Shown here piece after piece: positions 9,042 through 18,481 of a DNA stretch of 64,000 nt. The number at the start of each line of letters is the position of its first letter. Position 1 is the first letter of the stretch. Location: positions 939,001 to 1,003,000 of the forward strand of contig NZ_JARRCW010000001.1 in NCBI RefSeq assembly GCF_031501865.1, written 5' to 3'. The translations under genes and the position numbers were made by a program. Origin of the DNA: Pseudovibrio sp. M1P-2-3. Lineage in GTDB: Bacteria > Pseudomonadota > Alphaproteobacteria > Rhizobiales > Stappiaceae. Below the pieces are notes generated by a model that was given only the letters and a program-made list of their open reading frames with translations, was not told the DNA's origin and did no database searches.

Positions 9042-12000
9042 ATGACCTACCACTTCCGTAAGAATGGCTGGTTCTCAAAGAACTATATTTTCGGCACTTG
9101 GGGGGATGATGCACTGCAAGGTACAGACGGTGCAGACAAAATTCTCTCCAGTCTAGGTAATGACTGGATAGAGGCAGGTGCCGGCGATGACACGGTCTTT
9201 GCTGGTTTTGGTGACGATACAATCTCTGGAGGAGATGGGAACGACATCATTGACGGTGGTTTCGGCTTTGATACTGCATGGTATTCCGGGTCTGTTCGGG
9301 ACTACAGCGTAGCAAGCTTTAGATTTGGCTTTGCACGCTTCACATCTGTTGCAGCGCTTGATGCGAGCCAGATTGATACCCTGACAAACGTTGAATCCCT
9401 GTATTTTGAGGGTGATGATTACACTTTGTATCTAGATGGTACAAACAATGAAGTGATTGCAACGGAAGATACTGTTGCGATTGATGAAGATAGCGGTTTG
9501 TCCCTCACCGCGTCCGAGCTACTGGCAAATGATCTGGAGCTTGATGGGGATGAACTCACAATCACCAGCGTCTCAAACAGCGCAGCAGGTGCCACAGTCT
9601 CCTTGAATGGTGAGAGCATTTCTTACGATGCTGGAAGCGTGTTTGATCATTTGGCCGCAGGTGAAACCTTCGAAGATACATTTACCTACCTTGTGACAGA
9701 CGGGCAGGGAAGTGAAACCGAGGCAACCGTTACTGTTGTTGTGACGGGCACAAATGACGCTCCGGTTTTGTCTCTTCCAACCTCCGTAGAAGTAAATGAA
9801 GGTGAGACAAGCATTGCAACGGCGTCTGCCATTGATATTGATGGTGATGCGCTGACCTACTCAATTTCGGGTGGGGAAGATAGCGCCCTCTTCCAGATTA
9901 ATGCCGAAACAGGCGAACTTTCTTTTATCACTCCGGCAGATTTTGAAGCACCGGCTGATAGTGATGGCGATAATACTTATAGTCTGGATATTACCGTGAC
10001 AGACAGCAATGGCGCAACAGATGTGCAATCGATTACTGTAACTGTGGCCGACGTTGTTCGCGAAACAATCGCCTACGATATGGTTGGTTCCTCCAGTGAA
10101 GGTTTGCTGAATTATTCGAATACTGCGCCAGACTTTGGATCGGCCGGTGATGCATTTGCTAAAATGAAGGTAGGCGATAGCATTCCTTTCGCGCTGCTTG
10201 ATGAGAGTAATTCCTCCAATACCAGTGATACTGCAGGCATAATTGATGCTGGAACAAATGCCGATGAATTCTTCGGTATTGTCGACACTCAAAACGCTGA
10301 TAACTCAGAGCCTGTTCAAGCATCATGGACCTTCGATGTCTCCGGCTACATGAATTTGAGTGTCGCTCTTGATGCTGGTGCAATGGGCGATTTTGAGGCG
10401 ACGGATTCTTTTGAAGTTCGTTATTCGCTAGATGGTGGTGAAGAGCAGGTTCTGTTTACATTCTCTGCTGATGAGAGTGGAAGCCAGACCTATACGCTTG
10501 CGAACGGCTCTGAAGTCACTCTCAACGACCCTCTGGTGGAAACATCAACAGGCACAGTCCTTTCAAATGAATTGCAGACCCTGCTTGGTGACATTGAAGG
10601 TGTCGGCTCGGAGCTGACAATCATTGTGGAAGCGCAAGCTGATGGTGGCTCCGAAGCTCTGGCTCTGCAGAACCTGAAAATTGAAGGTGAACCAATCCAG
10701 CGTGAGGTATTTGCCTATGATCTGCTGAATTCGGAAAGCCGAAATCTCGTGAGCTACACCAATGATGCGCCTGATTTCTCCAGTGGAGGAGATGCATTCG
10801 GTATCATGCAGGTTGGGGACGATGTTCCGTTTTCATTGGTCGATGAAAGCTCTTCTACTTATCCAAGTGATACTGCTGGCATTATTGACGCTGGCACGAA
10901 TACGGATAGTTTCTTCGGTGCAGTTGACACAATCAATGGCGATAACTCCGGCCCGGTAACTGCCAGCTGGACCTTCGATATTTCCGGATACAGCAACATT
11001 GCTCTGTCTTTGGACGCTGGTGCAATGGGTGATTTCGAAGCCGATGACAGCTTTGTCTTTACCTACTCCATTGATGGCGGAGCTTCTCAAGAGCTGTTTG
11101 CGTTTGAGGCTTCTGAAGATGAAAGCCAGACATACACCCTTGCGGGGGGAACGCGGGTATCGCTTGACGATCCTTTGGTTGAAACAGGAAGCGGCGTTAC
11201 TTTAAGCAACGAGTTGCAAACATTGCTGGCGGATATCGCAGGAACAGGATCGGAACTGACAGTTTCATTCCAGTCTACAGCTGATGGTGGTTCAGAAGCA
11301 TTTGCCTTCCAAAACTTGCAGCTTGAAGGCGATCGTACAGGTGACACTGGACCTGTTGAGCCAACGTTCTCAGTGGCTGCAAATGAAGCAACCATTCGAG
11401 AAGGTGATAGCGGTACAACTACTGTTGAGTTCACAGTTATGCGCAGTGGTGATGCTTCTGAAGCAGGTTCCGTTGAGTTCTACGTTGAAGGGGATGTGGA
11501 CGCAGAAGACTTCGGCGGCGTGCTGCCAACTGGCTCTGTGTCCTTCGAAGCGGGTGAAACTTCTCAAACCATTTCACTGGAACTGTCGGGCGACATCGTC
11601 ACGGAATTTGATGAAGGTCTGACAGTCTCGCTTACTAACCCTGTCGGTGGCACTATTTCTTCCGGTTCTGCGACAACAACAGTCATCAATGATGATTATT
11701 CCATCACGGCAATCTCTGAAATTCAGGGGAGCGGTGATGAGAGCCCAATGGTTGGCGCAGCTGTTAACGTGAGTGCAATTGTTACTTATGTGGCGGAAGA
11801 TGGCTTCTTCTTGCAAGAAGAAGACAGCGATTCAGATGGAAATGACCAGACATCTGAAGGTGTGTTTGTCTACACGGGTTCTGCACCAACTATTGCTGTT
11901 GGAGATCATGTGGAACTGGGAGGAACTGTCGGTGAAAACTTTGGCCAGACCCAGCTTTCAAACATCACCAACCTCACTGTATTGAGCTCCGGAAATAACT

Positions 12001-13643
12001 TGCCGTCTCAAGCACAAGTCACTCTGCCATTTGCCAACTCAGAAACGCTAGAGAAGTATGAGGGCATGCGTATCAGCCTTGATACCAATAATGGTGAAGC
12101 GCTGACAGTTATCGAGAACTTCTCCTTCGACCGTTATGGAGAAATTACTGTATCAGCTGGTACACAAACCATGCCGACCCAGATCTATGATGCTCAAGAT
12201 CAGGCTGAGGAAGTTGCCGAGCTTATCGAGCAGAACCAGAACAACCGTATCATCATTGATGATGCAAATAGCACCCAGAACCCTGATGAGTTCACTTTCG
12301 TTCCTGTCAGTGAAGAGCAGGGAGATAACGGTAACGGTTATCTGGATGCAGGTGATGACTTCTCTCAAGGGGCGACACTGCGCCTTGGCGCAGAGCTGGA
12401 TGCTCCGGTAGAAGGCGTTATGTCCTACTCCTATGGTGAATATCGGGTCTATGTAGATGACCAGATTTCCATTGATGAGAGCACTAATTCCGGCGCTCGT
12501 ACTGATGCCCCAGAAGATACAGGTGGAAACCTGACAGTATCCAGTTTTAACGTTCTGAACTACTTCACCTCTTTGGGAGAACGTGGTGCAAGCAGTGAAG
12601 CGGATCTGGAGCGTCAGACTGCAAAGCTTGTCAATGCAATGCTTGCAATTGATGCGGATGTTTTTGGCGTGCAGGAAGTTGAAAACAACGGATTTGGTGA
12701 TGACAGTGCGATTCAAAGCCTTGTTGATGCTTTGAATGCGGAATTGATTGAGCAAGGCCGTACGGATGAGTTGTACACTTATGTAAACCCATCGGATGGT
12801 GCTCCTGTTGGTACCGACGTCATTACCACTGGTATCATCTATAAAGAGAGCGAGCTCTCCCTCGTTACTTCTGATGTTCTGGTTTATGAAGAGCCAAGTG
12901 CAGCTGAAACCTATGCGATCGCTGAGCGGTTACAGGAGTATGCCAGCAGGGATTATGTGAGTGATCACGATCGCAACCGTCCAACGACAGTGGCGACCTT
13001 TGAAGATAACAACGGTGAAGTCTTTACGCTTGGCGTAAATCACTACAAATCAAAGGGGCCAAGCGGTCTGGATAGTCTGGCTGAGGATATCCAGAGCCAG
13101 CTGGACGCGGGTACTATTCCAGCGGAAGATGTTGCGCAGGTAACAGCTGATCTGGAAGCTCTTCTTGCTGATCCGAACTTCGATCAAAACGATGGTCAGG
13201 GCTTCTGGAACCAAGTGCGTACGGACGCAGCTTCTGAGCTTGGTTCATGGATAGAGACTGACTATGCAGGTGCCGGACTTGATGAAGATTTCCTTGTTAT
13301 TGGTGACTTCAATTCTTATGCGCAGGAAGATCCGTTGGATGCATTGAGAGATGATGCCGGTATGGTTGATATCATTGACGAGTTTGTTGGTTCGGATGAG
13401 GCTTACAGCTTCGTATTCGATGGCCAGCAAGGGTCTTTGGATCAGGCACTTGCCTCCGACAGTCTTGCTGATCAGGTAACTGGCGTAACTGAATGGCACA
13501 TAAATGCTGACGAGCCTGACCTGTTGAGTTACGACAGTGGCTTCACCGATGCAGGGTTTTACGATGATGGACCTTATGGTGCATCAGACCATGATCCGCT
13601 TGTAATCGGGTTGGATTTGGGTGGTATTAGCCCAATTGCTTAA
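9042..13643 (+). CDS. Large secreted RTX endonuclease, ExeM/NucH-type
   Basis: 1,533 residues from ATG 9042 (AGGGG about nine bases before it; a TTG at 9024 would add six residues). Domain order: calcium-binding RTX nonapeptides at about residues 15-80 (GAGDDTVFAGFGDDTISGGD); cadherin-like or tandem-95 segments to about 335; two tandem copies of a ~210-residue module (about 339-549 and 553-763); a Calx-beta domain (about 770-883); an OB-like region (about 886-1150); and an endonuclease/exonuclease/phosphatase domain (about 1160-1525). Catalytic motifs are intact: SSFNVLNYF, GVQEVEN, NHYKSK, VIGDFN and SDHDP. There is no Sec signal peptide. The type I exporter genes follow directly, so it is probably secreted and degrades extracellular DNA or RNA. 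The acidic composition is typical of RTX proteins. RTX repeats at the N-terminus are unusual. Confidence 0.88.
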   Translation: MTYHFRKNGWFSKNYIFGTWGDDALQGTDGADKILSSLGNDWIEAGAGDDTVFAGFGDDTISGGDGNDIIDGGFGFDTAWYSGSVRDYSVASFRFGFARFTSVAALDASQIDTLTNVESLYFEGDDYTLYLDGTNNEVIATEDTVAIDEDSGLSLTASELLANDLELDGDELTITSVSNSAAGATVSLNGESISYDAGSVFDHLAAGETFEDTFTYLVTDGQGSETEATVTVVVTGTNDAPVLSLPTSVEVNEGETSIATASAIDIDGDALTYSISGGEDSALFQINAETGELSFITPADFEAPADSDGDNTYSLDITVTDSNGATDVQSITVTVADVVRETIAYDMVGSSSEGLLNYSNTAPDFGSAGDAFAKMKVGDSIPFALLDESNSSNTSDTAGIIDAGTNADEFFGIVDTQNADNSEPVQASWTFDVSGYMNLSVALDAGAMGDFEATDSFEVRYSLDGGEEQVLFTFSADESGSQTYTLANGSEVTLNDPLVETSTGTVLSNELQTLLGDIEGVGSELTIIVEAQADGGSEALALQNLKIEGEPIQREVFAYDLLNSESRNLVSYTNDAPDFSSGGDAFGIMQVGDDVPFSLVDESSSTYPSDTAGIIDAGTNTDSFFGAVDTINGDNSGPVTASWTFDISGYSNIALSLDAGAMGDFEADDSFVFTYSIDGGASQELFAFEASEDESQTYTLAGGTRVSLDDPLVETGSGVTLSNELQTLLADIAGTGSELTVSFQSTADGGSEAFAFQNLQLEGDRTGDTGPVEPTFSVAANEATIREGDSGTTTVEFTVMRSGDASEAGSVEFYVEGDVDAEDFGGVLPTGSVSFEAGETSQTISLELSGDIVTEFDEGLTVSLTNPVGGTISSGSATTTVINDDYSITAISEIQGSGDESPMVGAAVNVSAIVTYVAEDGFFLQEEDSDSDGNDQTSEGVFVYTGSAPTIAVGDHVELGGTVGENFGQTQLSNITNLTVLSSGNNLPSQAQVTLPFANSETLEKYEGMRISLDTNNGEALTVIENFSFDRYGEITVSAGTQTMPTQIYDAQDQAEEVAELIEQNQNNRIIIDDANSTQNPDEFTFVPVSEEQGDNGNGYLDAGDDFSQGATLRLGAELDAPVEGVMSYSYGEYRVYVDDQISIDESTNSGARTDAPEDTGGNLTVSSFNVLNYFTSLGERGASSEADLERQTAKLVNAMLAIDADVFGVQEVENNGFGDDSAIQSLVDALNAELIEQGRTDELYTYVNPSDGAPVGTDVITTGIIYKESELSLVTSDVLVYEEPSAAETYAIAERLQEYASRDYVSDHDRNRPTTVATFEDNNGEVFTLGVNHYKSKGPSGLDSLAEDIQSQLDAGTIPAEDVAQVTADLEALLADPNFDQNDGQGFWNQVRTDAASELGSWIETDYAGAGLDEDFLVIGDFNSYAQEDPLDALRDDAGMVDIIDEFVGSDEAYSFVFDGQQGSLDQALASDSLADQVTGVTEWHINADEPDLLSYDSGFTDAGFYDDGPYGASDHDPLVIGLDLGGISPIA

Positions 13644-13647
13644 TCAT

Positions 13648-13682
13648 AAAAAGGGGAGGTTGCTTGCCTCCCCTTTTTTTTT
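13648..13682 (+). terminator. Rho-independent terminator after the nuclease gene
   Basis: AAGGGGAGG (13651-13659), loop TTGCTTG, then CCTCCCCTT (13667-13675) running into an unbroken T-tract to 13682. It lies five bases after the nuclease stop and should separate most of its transcript from the secretion genes, perhaps setting a high substrate-to-transporter ratio. Confidence 0.93.
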
Positions 13683-13743
13683 AGGTTACATTTTCGAAAG
13701 GTAAAGTTAGAGAAGAAAAATACAATAAATATAGAGAAAAATC

Positions 13744-15453
13744 TTGACAACACGATCAGCAGAAAATAGCTCGCAGGTTAGCGTCGCATTTAAGTCCTTA
13801 ACTTCAAGCTTTTGGGGTGTTGGTTACTTAAGTTTTATTATAAATTTATTAATGTTAACAGGTCCTTTGTTCATGCTTCAGGTCTATGACCGGGTTTTGG
13901 CAAGTGGTTCCGTTCCTACCTTGGTTGTTATATCTACTCTGGCCGCCACACTTTATATGTTCTATGGCCTCCTGGAGGGGCTGCGGGGACGTATCTTATT
14001 AAGGCTGGGGCAAAAGCTGGATGCATCTCTTTCAGGAGATATTTTTCGAACCTCCACGTTTTTACCTCTGCGCGGTGGTGAAAAAGGACGCTCTATTCGT
14101 CCGGTTCAGGATTTGGACAGGGTAAGACAATTCCTTTCCGGTCCAGGGCCTTCCGCAATTTTCGATCTTCCCTGGATGCCTATCTACTTGGGTATCGTCT
14201 TCCTATTTCACAGTATTTTGGGTTTTGTTGCCTTAGGTGGTGCAATCATTATCTGTTTGCTTATTGGCCTGTCAGAAATGCTGACAAGAGCACCAACGAG
14301 GCAAGCAGCTGGTGCAACTGCACGCCGCACAGCTTTAGTGGAAACAAGTCGCCACAATGTGGAAGCTGTAAAGGCAATGGGCATTATGCCAGCCTTAACG
14401 CAGCGTTGGTCAGCAGAAAATGAGCGCTACCTAAACACACAGCGTGGAGCTGCGGATTGGTCTGGCTTGTTTTCGACCTCCATCAAAACAATCCGTTTTC
14501 TTCTGCAATCTGGCATCCTCGGAATTGGTGCATGGCTTGCCATCCAGCAGGAAATTTCACCAGGTGTCATGATCGCCGCATCTATTTTGACGTCGCGTGC
14601 GCTTTCTCCAGTTGAACAGGCAGTTGGACAATGGCGTGGATTTCTTGGAGCACGTCAATCCTTTGCAAGGCTTAAGGAAGTCGTTCCAGCTCTGGAAGAA
14701 AAGGAAGTCATGGAACTGCCTTTGCCGGCAAGGTCGCTTCGTGTAGAGGGACTGTTTGCTGGACCTGTTGGGTCAAAGACACCTTACCTGCAAGGGATTA
14801 ACTTCGATTTGAAAGCTGGCGATGGTCTTGGCGTTATCGGGCCATCAGGAAGCGGTAAGTCTACACTTGCCAGATCTTTGGTTGGTTTGTTGCCATCGTT
14901 CCGTGGCTCAGTTCGCTTGGATGATGCCGAGCTTGATCAATGGAATGAGGGACAAGTTGGCCGTTTTATTGGGTACTTGCCTCAGGAAATTCAACTTTTT
15001 GACGGCACTGTTGCTGAAAATATCTCTCGTTTTGAAGCTGAGGCATCCTCGGATGATATTATCGAAGCAGCTCGAACCGCAGACTTGCATGACTTTATTG
15101 TTTCTCTTCCGGAGGGGTATAATACCGTTATCGGAGCGGGAGGATATGCTTTGTCTGGGGGACAGAAGCAACGCATAGCTCTTGCGCGTGCAGTCTACAA
15201 GAAGCCTTTCCTTGTGGTTCTTGATGAGCCTAATTCCAACCTCGATAATACTGGTGAGGTTTCGCTTGCAAATGCTATTCGCTCTTTAAGACAACAAGGT
15301 TGTATCACTGTTATCATCGCTCACCGTCCAAGTGCTTTGTCATCAGTTGACAAAGTGCTTTGCATGAAAGACGGGAAGCAGGCTGCCTTTGGTGACAAAG
15401 ATGAAGTCATGAAACAAGTCCTCTCCCCAGTCCCTCGTCGTGAGATTGCGTAA
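13744..15453 (+). CDS. Type I secretion ABC transporter (PrtD/HlyB-like)
   Basis: 569 residues. The N-terminal half is a transmembrane domain starting with two to three strong helices (YLSFIINLLMLTGPLFMLQVYDRVLASGS), without a C39 peptidase domain, which fits transporters of RTX proteins. The C-terminal half is an ATPase: Walker A GPSGSGKST (about 366), signature LSGGQKQRIALAR (about 470), Walker B LVVLDEP (about 489) and switch histidine IIAHRP. The start is TTG 13744 with only a weak purine site; no ATG is available in frame before the first helix. It follows the nuclease gene and overlaps the adaptor gene, so it most likely exports the RTX nuclease. No TolC-like outer membrane gene is nearby. 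Confidence 0.9.
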   Translation: MTTRSAENSSQVSVAFKSLTSSFWGVGYLSFIINLLMLTGPLFMLQVYDRVLASGSVPTLVVISTLAATLYMFYGLLEGLRGRILLRLGQKLDASLSGDIFRTSTFLPLRGGEKGRSIRPVQDLDRVRQFLSGPGPSAIFDLPWMPIYLGIVFLFHSILGFVALGGAIIICLLIGLSEMLTRAPTRQAAGATARRTALVETSRHNVEAVKAMGIMPALTQRWSAENERYLNTQRGAADWSGLFSTSIKTIRFLLQSGILGIGAWLAIQQEISPGVMIAASILTSRALSPVEQAVGQWRGFLGARQSFARLKEVVPALEEKEVMELPLPARSLRVEGLFAGPVGSKTPYLQGINFDLKAGDGLGVIGPSGSGKSTLARSLVGLLPSFRGSVRLDDAELDQWNEGQVGRFIGYLPQEIQLFDGTVAENISRFEAEASSDDIIEAARTADLHDFIVSLPEGYNTVIGAGGYALSGGQKQRIALARAVYKKPFLVVLDEPNSNLDNTGEVSLANAIRSLRQQGCITVIIAHRPSALSSVDKVLCMKDGKQAAFGDKDEVMKQVLSPVPRREIA

Positions 15454-16769
15454 TGAATAATCAAGTAAAACCAGAACATAAAATTAACGGTAGCATTCGC
15501 AAGCATTTTCAGTTTGGCGCCTTGACTGCTGCTGCCCTTCTTTTGGGGATAGGCGGTTGGGCAGTCTTCACAGAAATAAACGGGGCCGTTGTCGCGCAAG
15601 GCAACATTGTGGTGGAGACAAACTCAAAGCAGGTTCAGCATCAGGAAGGGGGGATCCTTTCTGAAATCATGGTCAAAGACGGTGATAGCGTTGAAGCTGG
15701 CGACGTGGTAGCGCGTCTGGATTCCACGGTCACTCAAGCAAATATCGCAATTCTTAATCAGCAGCTAGCGGAACAGAATGCTCTGCATGCACGCCTCATC
15801 GCCGAACGGGATACTGCGGAGCACCCGGACTTCACACTTGCTTCCATGATTGAGCTTCCTGAACAGGAGATGGACGCAGTTTTGCAAGGGGAGTTGCAAC
15901 TTATGTCTGCTCGCCGTAAAAGTTTGGGTGGGCAGAAAAAGCAGCTGGACGAGCAGGTTCGCCAGTTCGAGCAGCAGATAATTGGTTTGGAAGCGCAACA
16001 TAGTGCAGTTCAGTCTGAACTGGATATCGTGGATGACGAGCTTCAGGAATTGAAGGACCTATATTCCAAGAAGCTTGTTCGTAAAACACGTGTTACGGAA
16101 CTGAAGCGTGATCAAAGTGAGCTGCAAGGAAAGCGCGGGGAGCTGATTGCCTCCATTGCAAAAGCTCGCCAATCTATTTCCGAACGCAAGCTCCAAAAAC
16201 TTCAGCTGCATGATGATTTTCTCGCCAGCGTCCTTGAACTCCTTCAGCAAACTCGCTCGGAAATTGTGAAGCTGGAAGAGCAGATGGTGACAGCTAAAGA
16301 TGAATTGGCGCGAGTTCAGATCCGCGCACCGCGCACCGGAACAGTCCATCGAATGGCTGTCCATACAATAGGAGGGGTTATCGCACCGGGCGACACCCTT
16401 ATGCTTATTGTACCTAATGAAGACAAACTTGTGGCTGAAGTACAAATTCGCCCTGTTGACCGGGATCAGTTATCCATCGGGCAACAGGCCACAATGCGCC
16501 TGACAAGTTTTGATCAAAAGACGACGCCCGAGCTAAAGGGGCAATTGGTTACAATTTCTCCCGATCTAACAAAGGATGAAACGACTGGTATATCTTATTA
16601 CACTGGACGTTTTGCTATCCCTGAAAGTGAACTTGCGAAGCTGGGGAACAAAAAACTTGTCCCAGGCATGCCCGTTGACACCTTTGCGCAAACACAGCGA
16701 CGTAGTGTTATATCCTACATCGTAAAACCACTGAGGGACCAGATTGCTCTTTCTATGCGAGAGCGATAA
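15453..16769 (+). CDS. Type I secretion membrane fusion protein (HlyD/PrtE-like)
   Basis: 438 residues. A single membrane helix at about residues 22-42 is followed by a biotinyl-lipoyl-like segment (VQHQEGGILSEIMVKDGDSV), a long coiled-coil hairpin (about 120-290), and a closing lipoyl half (IRAPRTGTVHRMAVH) with the beta-barrel region typical of the family (VIAPGDTLMLIVP). It bridges the inner-membrane ATPase to an outer-membrane channel. ATG 15453 overlaps the preceding stop as TAATG, so the two are co-translated. The outer-membrane partner must be encoded elsewhere. Confidence 0.92.
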   Translation: MNNQVKPEHKINGSIRKHFQFGALTAAALLLGIGGWAVFTEINGAVVAQGNIVVETNSKQVQHQEGGILSEIMVKDGDSVEAGDVVARLDSTVTQANIAILNQQLAEQNALHARLIAERDTAEHPDFTLASMIELPEQEMDAVLQGELQLMSARRKSLGGQKKQLDEQVRQFEQQIIGLEAQHSAVQSELDIVDDELQELKDLYSKKLVRKTRVTELKRDQSELQGKRGELIASIAKARQSISERKLQKLQLHDDFLASVLELLQQTRSEIVKLEEQMVTAKDELARVQIRAPRTGTVHRMAVHTIGGVIAPGDTLMLIVPNEDKLVAEVQIRPVDRDQLSIGQQATMRLTSFDQKTTPELKGQLVTISPDLTKDETTGISYYTGRFAIPESELAKLGNKKLVPGMPVDTFAQTQRRSVISYIVKPLRDQIALSMRER

Positions 16770-16798
16770 TAGCCCTGCAATATTGGTTGGCTTGGTAA

Positions 16799-16838
16799 AC
16801 ATGCTCTGCTTGATTAACATTGGTTTAGCAGAGCGTGT
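16799..16838 (+). terminator. Possible terminator hairpin after the secretion genes
   Basis: GCTCTGCT (16803-16810) and AGCAGAGC (16827-16834) form an exact stem, extended by further pairs to 16799 and 16838, starting 30 bases after the adaptor stop. The trailing sequence is only mildly T-rich, so efficiency is doubtful. Confidence 0.45.
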
Positions 16839-17015
16839 CTTTGAGCGTTCTTTTGAAAAGTGAATGCGAGTTCTTAGATAAAGGGAGGCAGGTATTTCGA
16901 ATCTGAGTGTTGTTATAATCATCATTTGACGAGAAACTCTCCCATCAACGAAGTTGGTAGATTTGACTTAGATGACACGTGGTGCCGTTATCTTTAGGGG
17001 GTCTTGTTTACTTTG

Positions 17016-17702
17016 TTACTGCCTGGTACTCTTCTTCGCGAAGGGGTTTACAGACTGTAATTCGTTATGAAGCTCCAGCGCTTGCTTAACACTCTCAAAC
17101 AAAAAAATATCCCCGTCGTGCAGAACGCAGGCTTGATCGCAATATTTCTTAATTGTCCTCTCCGAGTGAGAGACCATGATGATATTTGAGTGCGCGAGTT
17201 TGTTTTTGAAAACTTCGTCACACTTTCTTTTGAAACGTTTGTCGCCAACTGCGGTGACCTCATCGATCAAGTAGTAGTCAAAATCGATTGCCATGCTTAC
17301 ACCGAAAGACAGTCGTGCCTTCATCCCGCTCGAATAGGTATTAATTGGGAGGTGGAGTGACTCACCAAGCTCCGAGAACTCGCTGACAAATTTAATCATG
17401 TATTCCGTATCTTGACCGTATATTCTTGAGACAAAGCGAATATTTTCTACTCCAGTCATCGTTCCAGAAAACCCCCCCCCGAATCCAAGAGGCCAGGAGA
17501 CTGTAGATTCCCGTTGTATGTAGCCAGCATCAGGTAAGATCGCACCTGCAAGCATTTTCATGAATGTGGACTTTCCTGCCCCGTTATGGCCCAAGATTCC
17601 AACATTACTACCTACTGGGAAATCCATAGATACATTATCTAATATTACTTTTCGTACCCCCTGTAATCGAAAGGCCTTACTTATGTTTCTCAGCCTGATC
17701 AT
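17016..17702 (-). CDS. kpsT: Capsular polysaccharide export ATPase (KpsT-like)
   Basis: 228 residues. Walker A GHNGAGKST at about 38-46, then the polysaccharide-exporter variant of the signature (YSSGMKARLSFGVSMAI) and Walker B (YYLIDE). The modified signature and short length are characteristic of KpsT/CtrD-type ATPases that drive export of capsule polysaccharide, as opposed to general importers. Last gene of a three-gene reverse-strand run and overlapping the permease gene by four bases (17699-17702). No glycosyltransferase, KpsD, KpsC or KpsS genes are seen nearby. Confidence 0.9.
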   Translation of the reverse strand: MIRLRNISKAFRLQGVRKVILDNVSMDFPVGSNVGILGHNGAGKSTFMKMLAGAILPDAGYIQRESTVSWPLGFGGGFSGTMTGVENIRFVSRIYGQDTEYMIKFVSEFSELGESLHLPINTYSSGMKARLSFGVSMAIDFDYYLIDEVTAVGDKRFKRKCDEVFKNKLAHSNIIMVSHSERTIKKYCDQACVLHDGDIFLFESVKQALELHNELQSVNPFAKKSTRQ

Positions 17703-18469
17703 CTGATTGGTACTTTCCTGTAGACACGTTCACCAGTAAAGCCGATTAGAAGAAGAGTTAGAGCAACGCCAAGAAGGTAAGATTTGTCCAGAACTGAACT
17801 AGTATAGTAACCGTAGTAACCTTCACGAAACCACTCAATTCCATGGAGAATAGGATTCCAGGAAAGAAAGTAGACGATATTACTGGGAAATTCGCTGGGT
17901 ATATACAAAATGCCTGAAATGAAAAAGAGTGGCCTGCTAAGGATGGCTTCAATAGGCTGCCATGAAGACCAGAGTTTGAAAATTACGGCATTTGTCATCC
18001 CTGCCCCTAACGCAAGGAGAGTGACGGATGTGAAGGCCATGAGAACGGTTTCGAGTCTTTGGGGAGGAAATGCCATATCTACTGCAATCAGCATGTTGAA
18101 AAACATCAACATGACTAAAACGAAAGTCAGGTAATAAAACAAGTACTTGGAAAAGACGATATCAGTTTCCTTAACCATTGGGTAAGTCAAAAGCCCCCTA
18201 CTGGACTTGATGGCTGTCATAAGGTTCGAATTGATTTTCACGAAGGCTTGAAAAGGCATTATGCCAGTGGCAAAGAACAGTGCGAAGCTGGTTCCGATAG
18301 AAGGTGAACGTCCAACCGCTGAAAATATCATAACGAGAAGAAAGACCCCAAATGCTGGGCTGAGTATAGTCCAAAGGTACCCTAGCTTTGTATTGCCAAA
18401 TGATGAGCGGGCCTCCCTTAGAACAAGGGCACCTATAACGCGAAACTGTATTGTTAAAAGTTCAGTCAT
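17699..18469 (-). CDS. kpsM: Capsular polysaccharide export permease (KpsM-like, ABC-2 type)
   Basis: 256 residues with about six hydrophobic helices and the ABC-2 exporter pattern (EARSSFGNTKLGYLWTILSPAFG near the start; SWNPILHGIEWFREGYYG near the end). It forms the inner-membrane channel for lipid-linked capsule polysaccharide with the KpsT-like ATPase. ATG 18469 lies 12 bases after the stop of the upstream kpsE-like gene, and the 3' end overlaps kpsT, so the three genes form one operon. Confidence 0.9.
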   Translation of the reverse strand: MTELLTIQFRVIGALVLREARSSFGNTKLGYLWTILSPAFGVFLLVMIFSAVGRSPSIGTSFALFFATGIMPFQAFVKINSNLMTAIKSSRGLLTYPMVKETDIVFSKYLFYYLTFVLVMLMFFNMLIAVDMAFPPQRLETVLMAFTSVTLLALGAGMTNAVIFKLWSSWQPIEAILSRPLFFISGILYIPSEFPSNIVYFLSWNPILHGIEWFREGYYGYYTSSVLDKSYLLGVALTLLLIGFTGERVYRKVPIR

Positions 18470-18481
18470 ATATTGGCCCTG

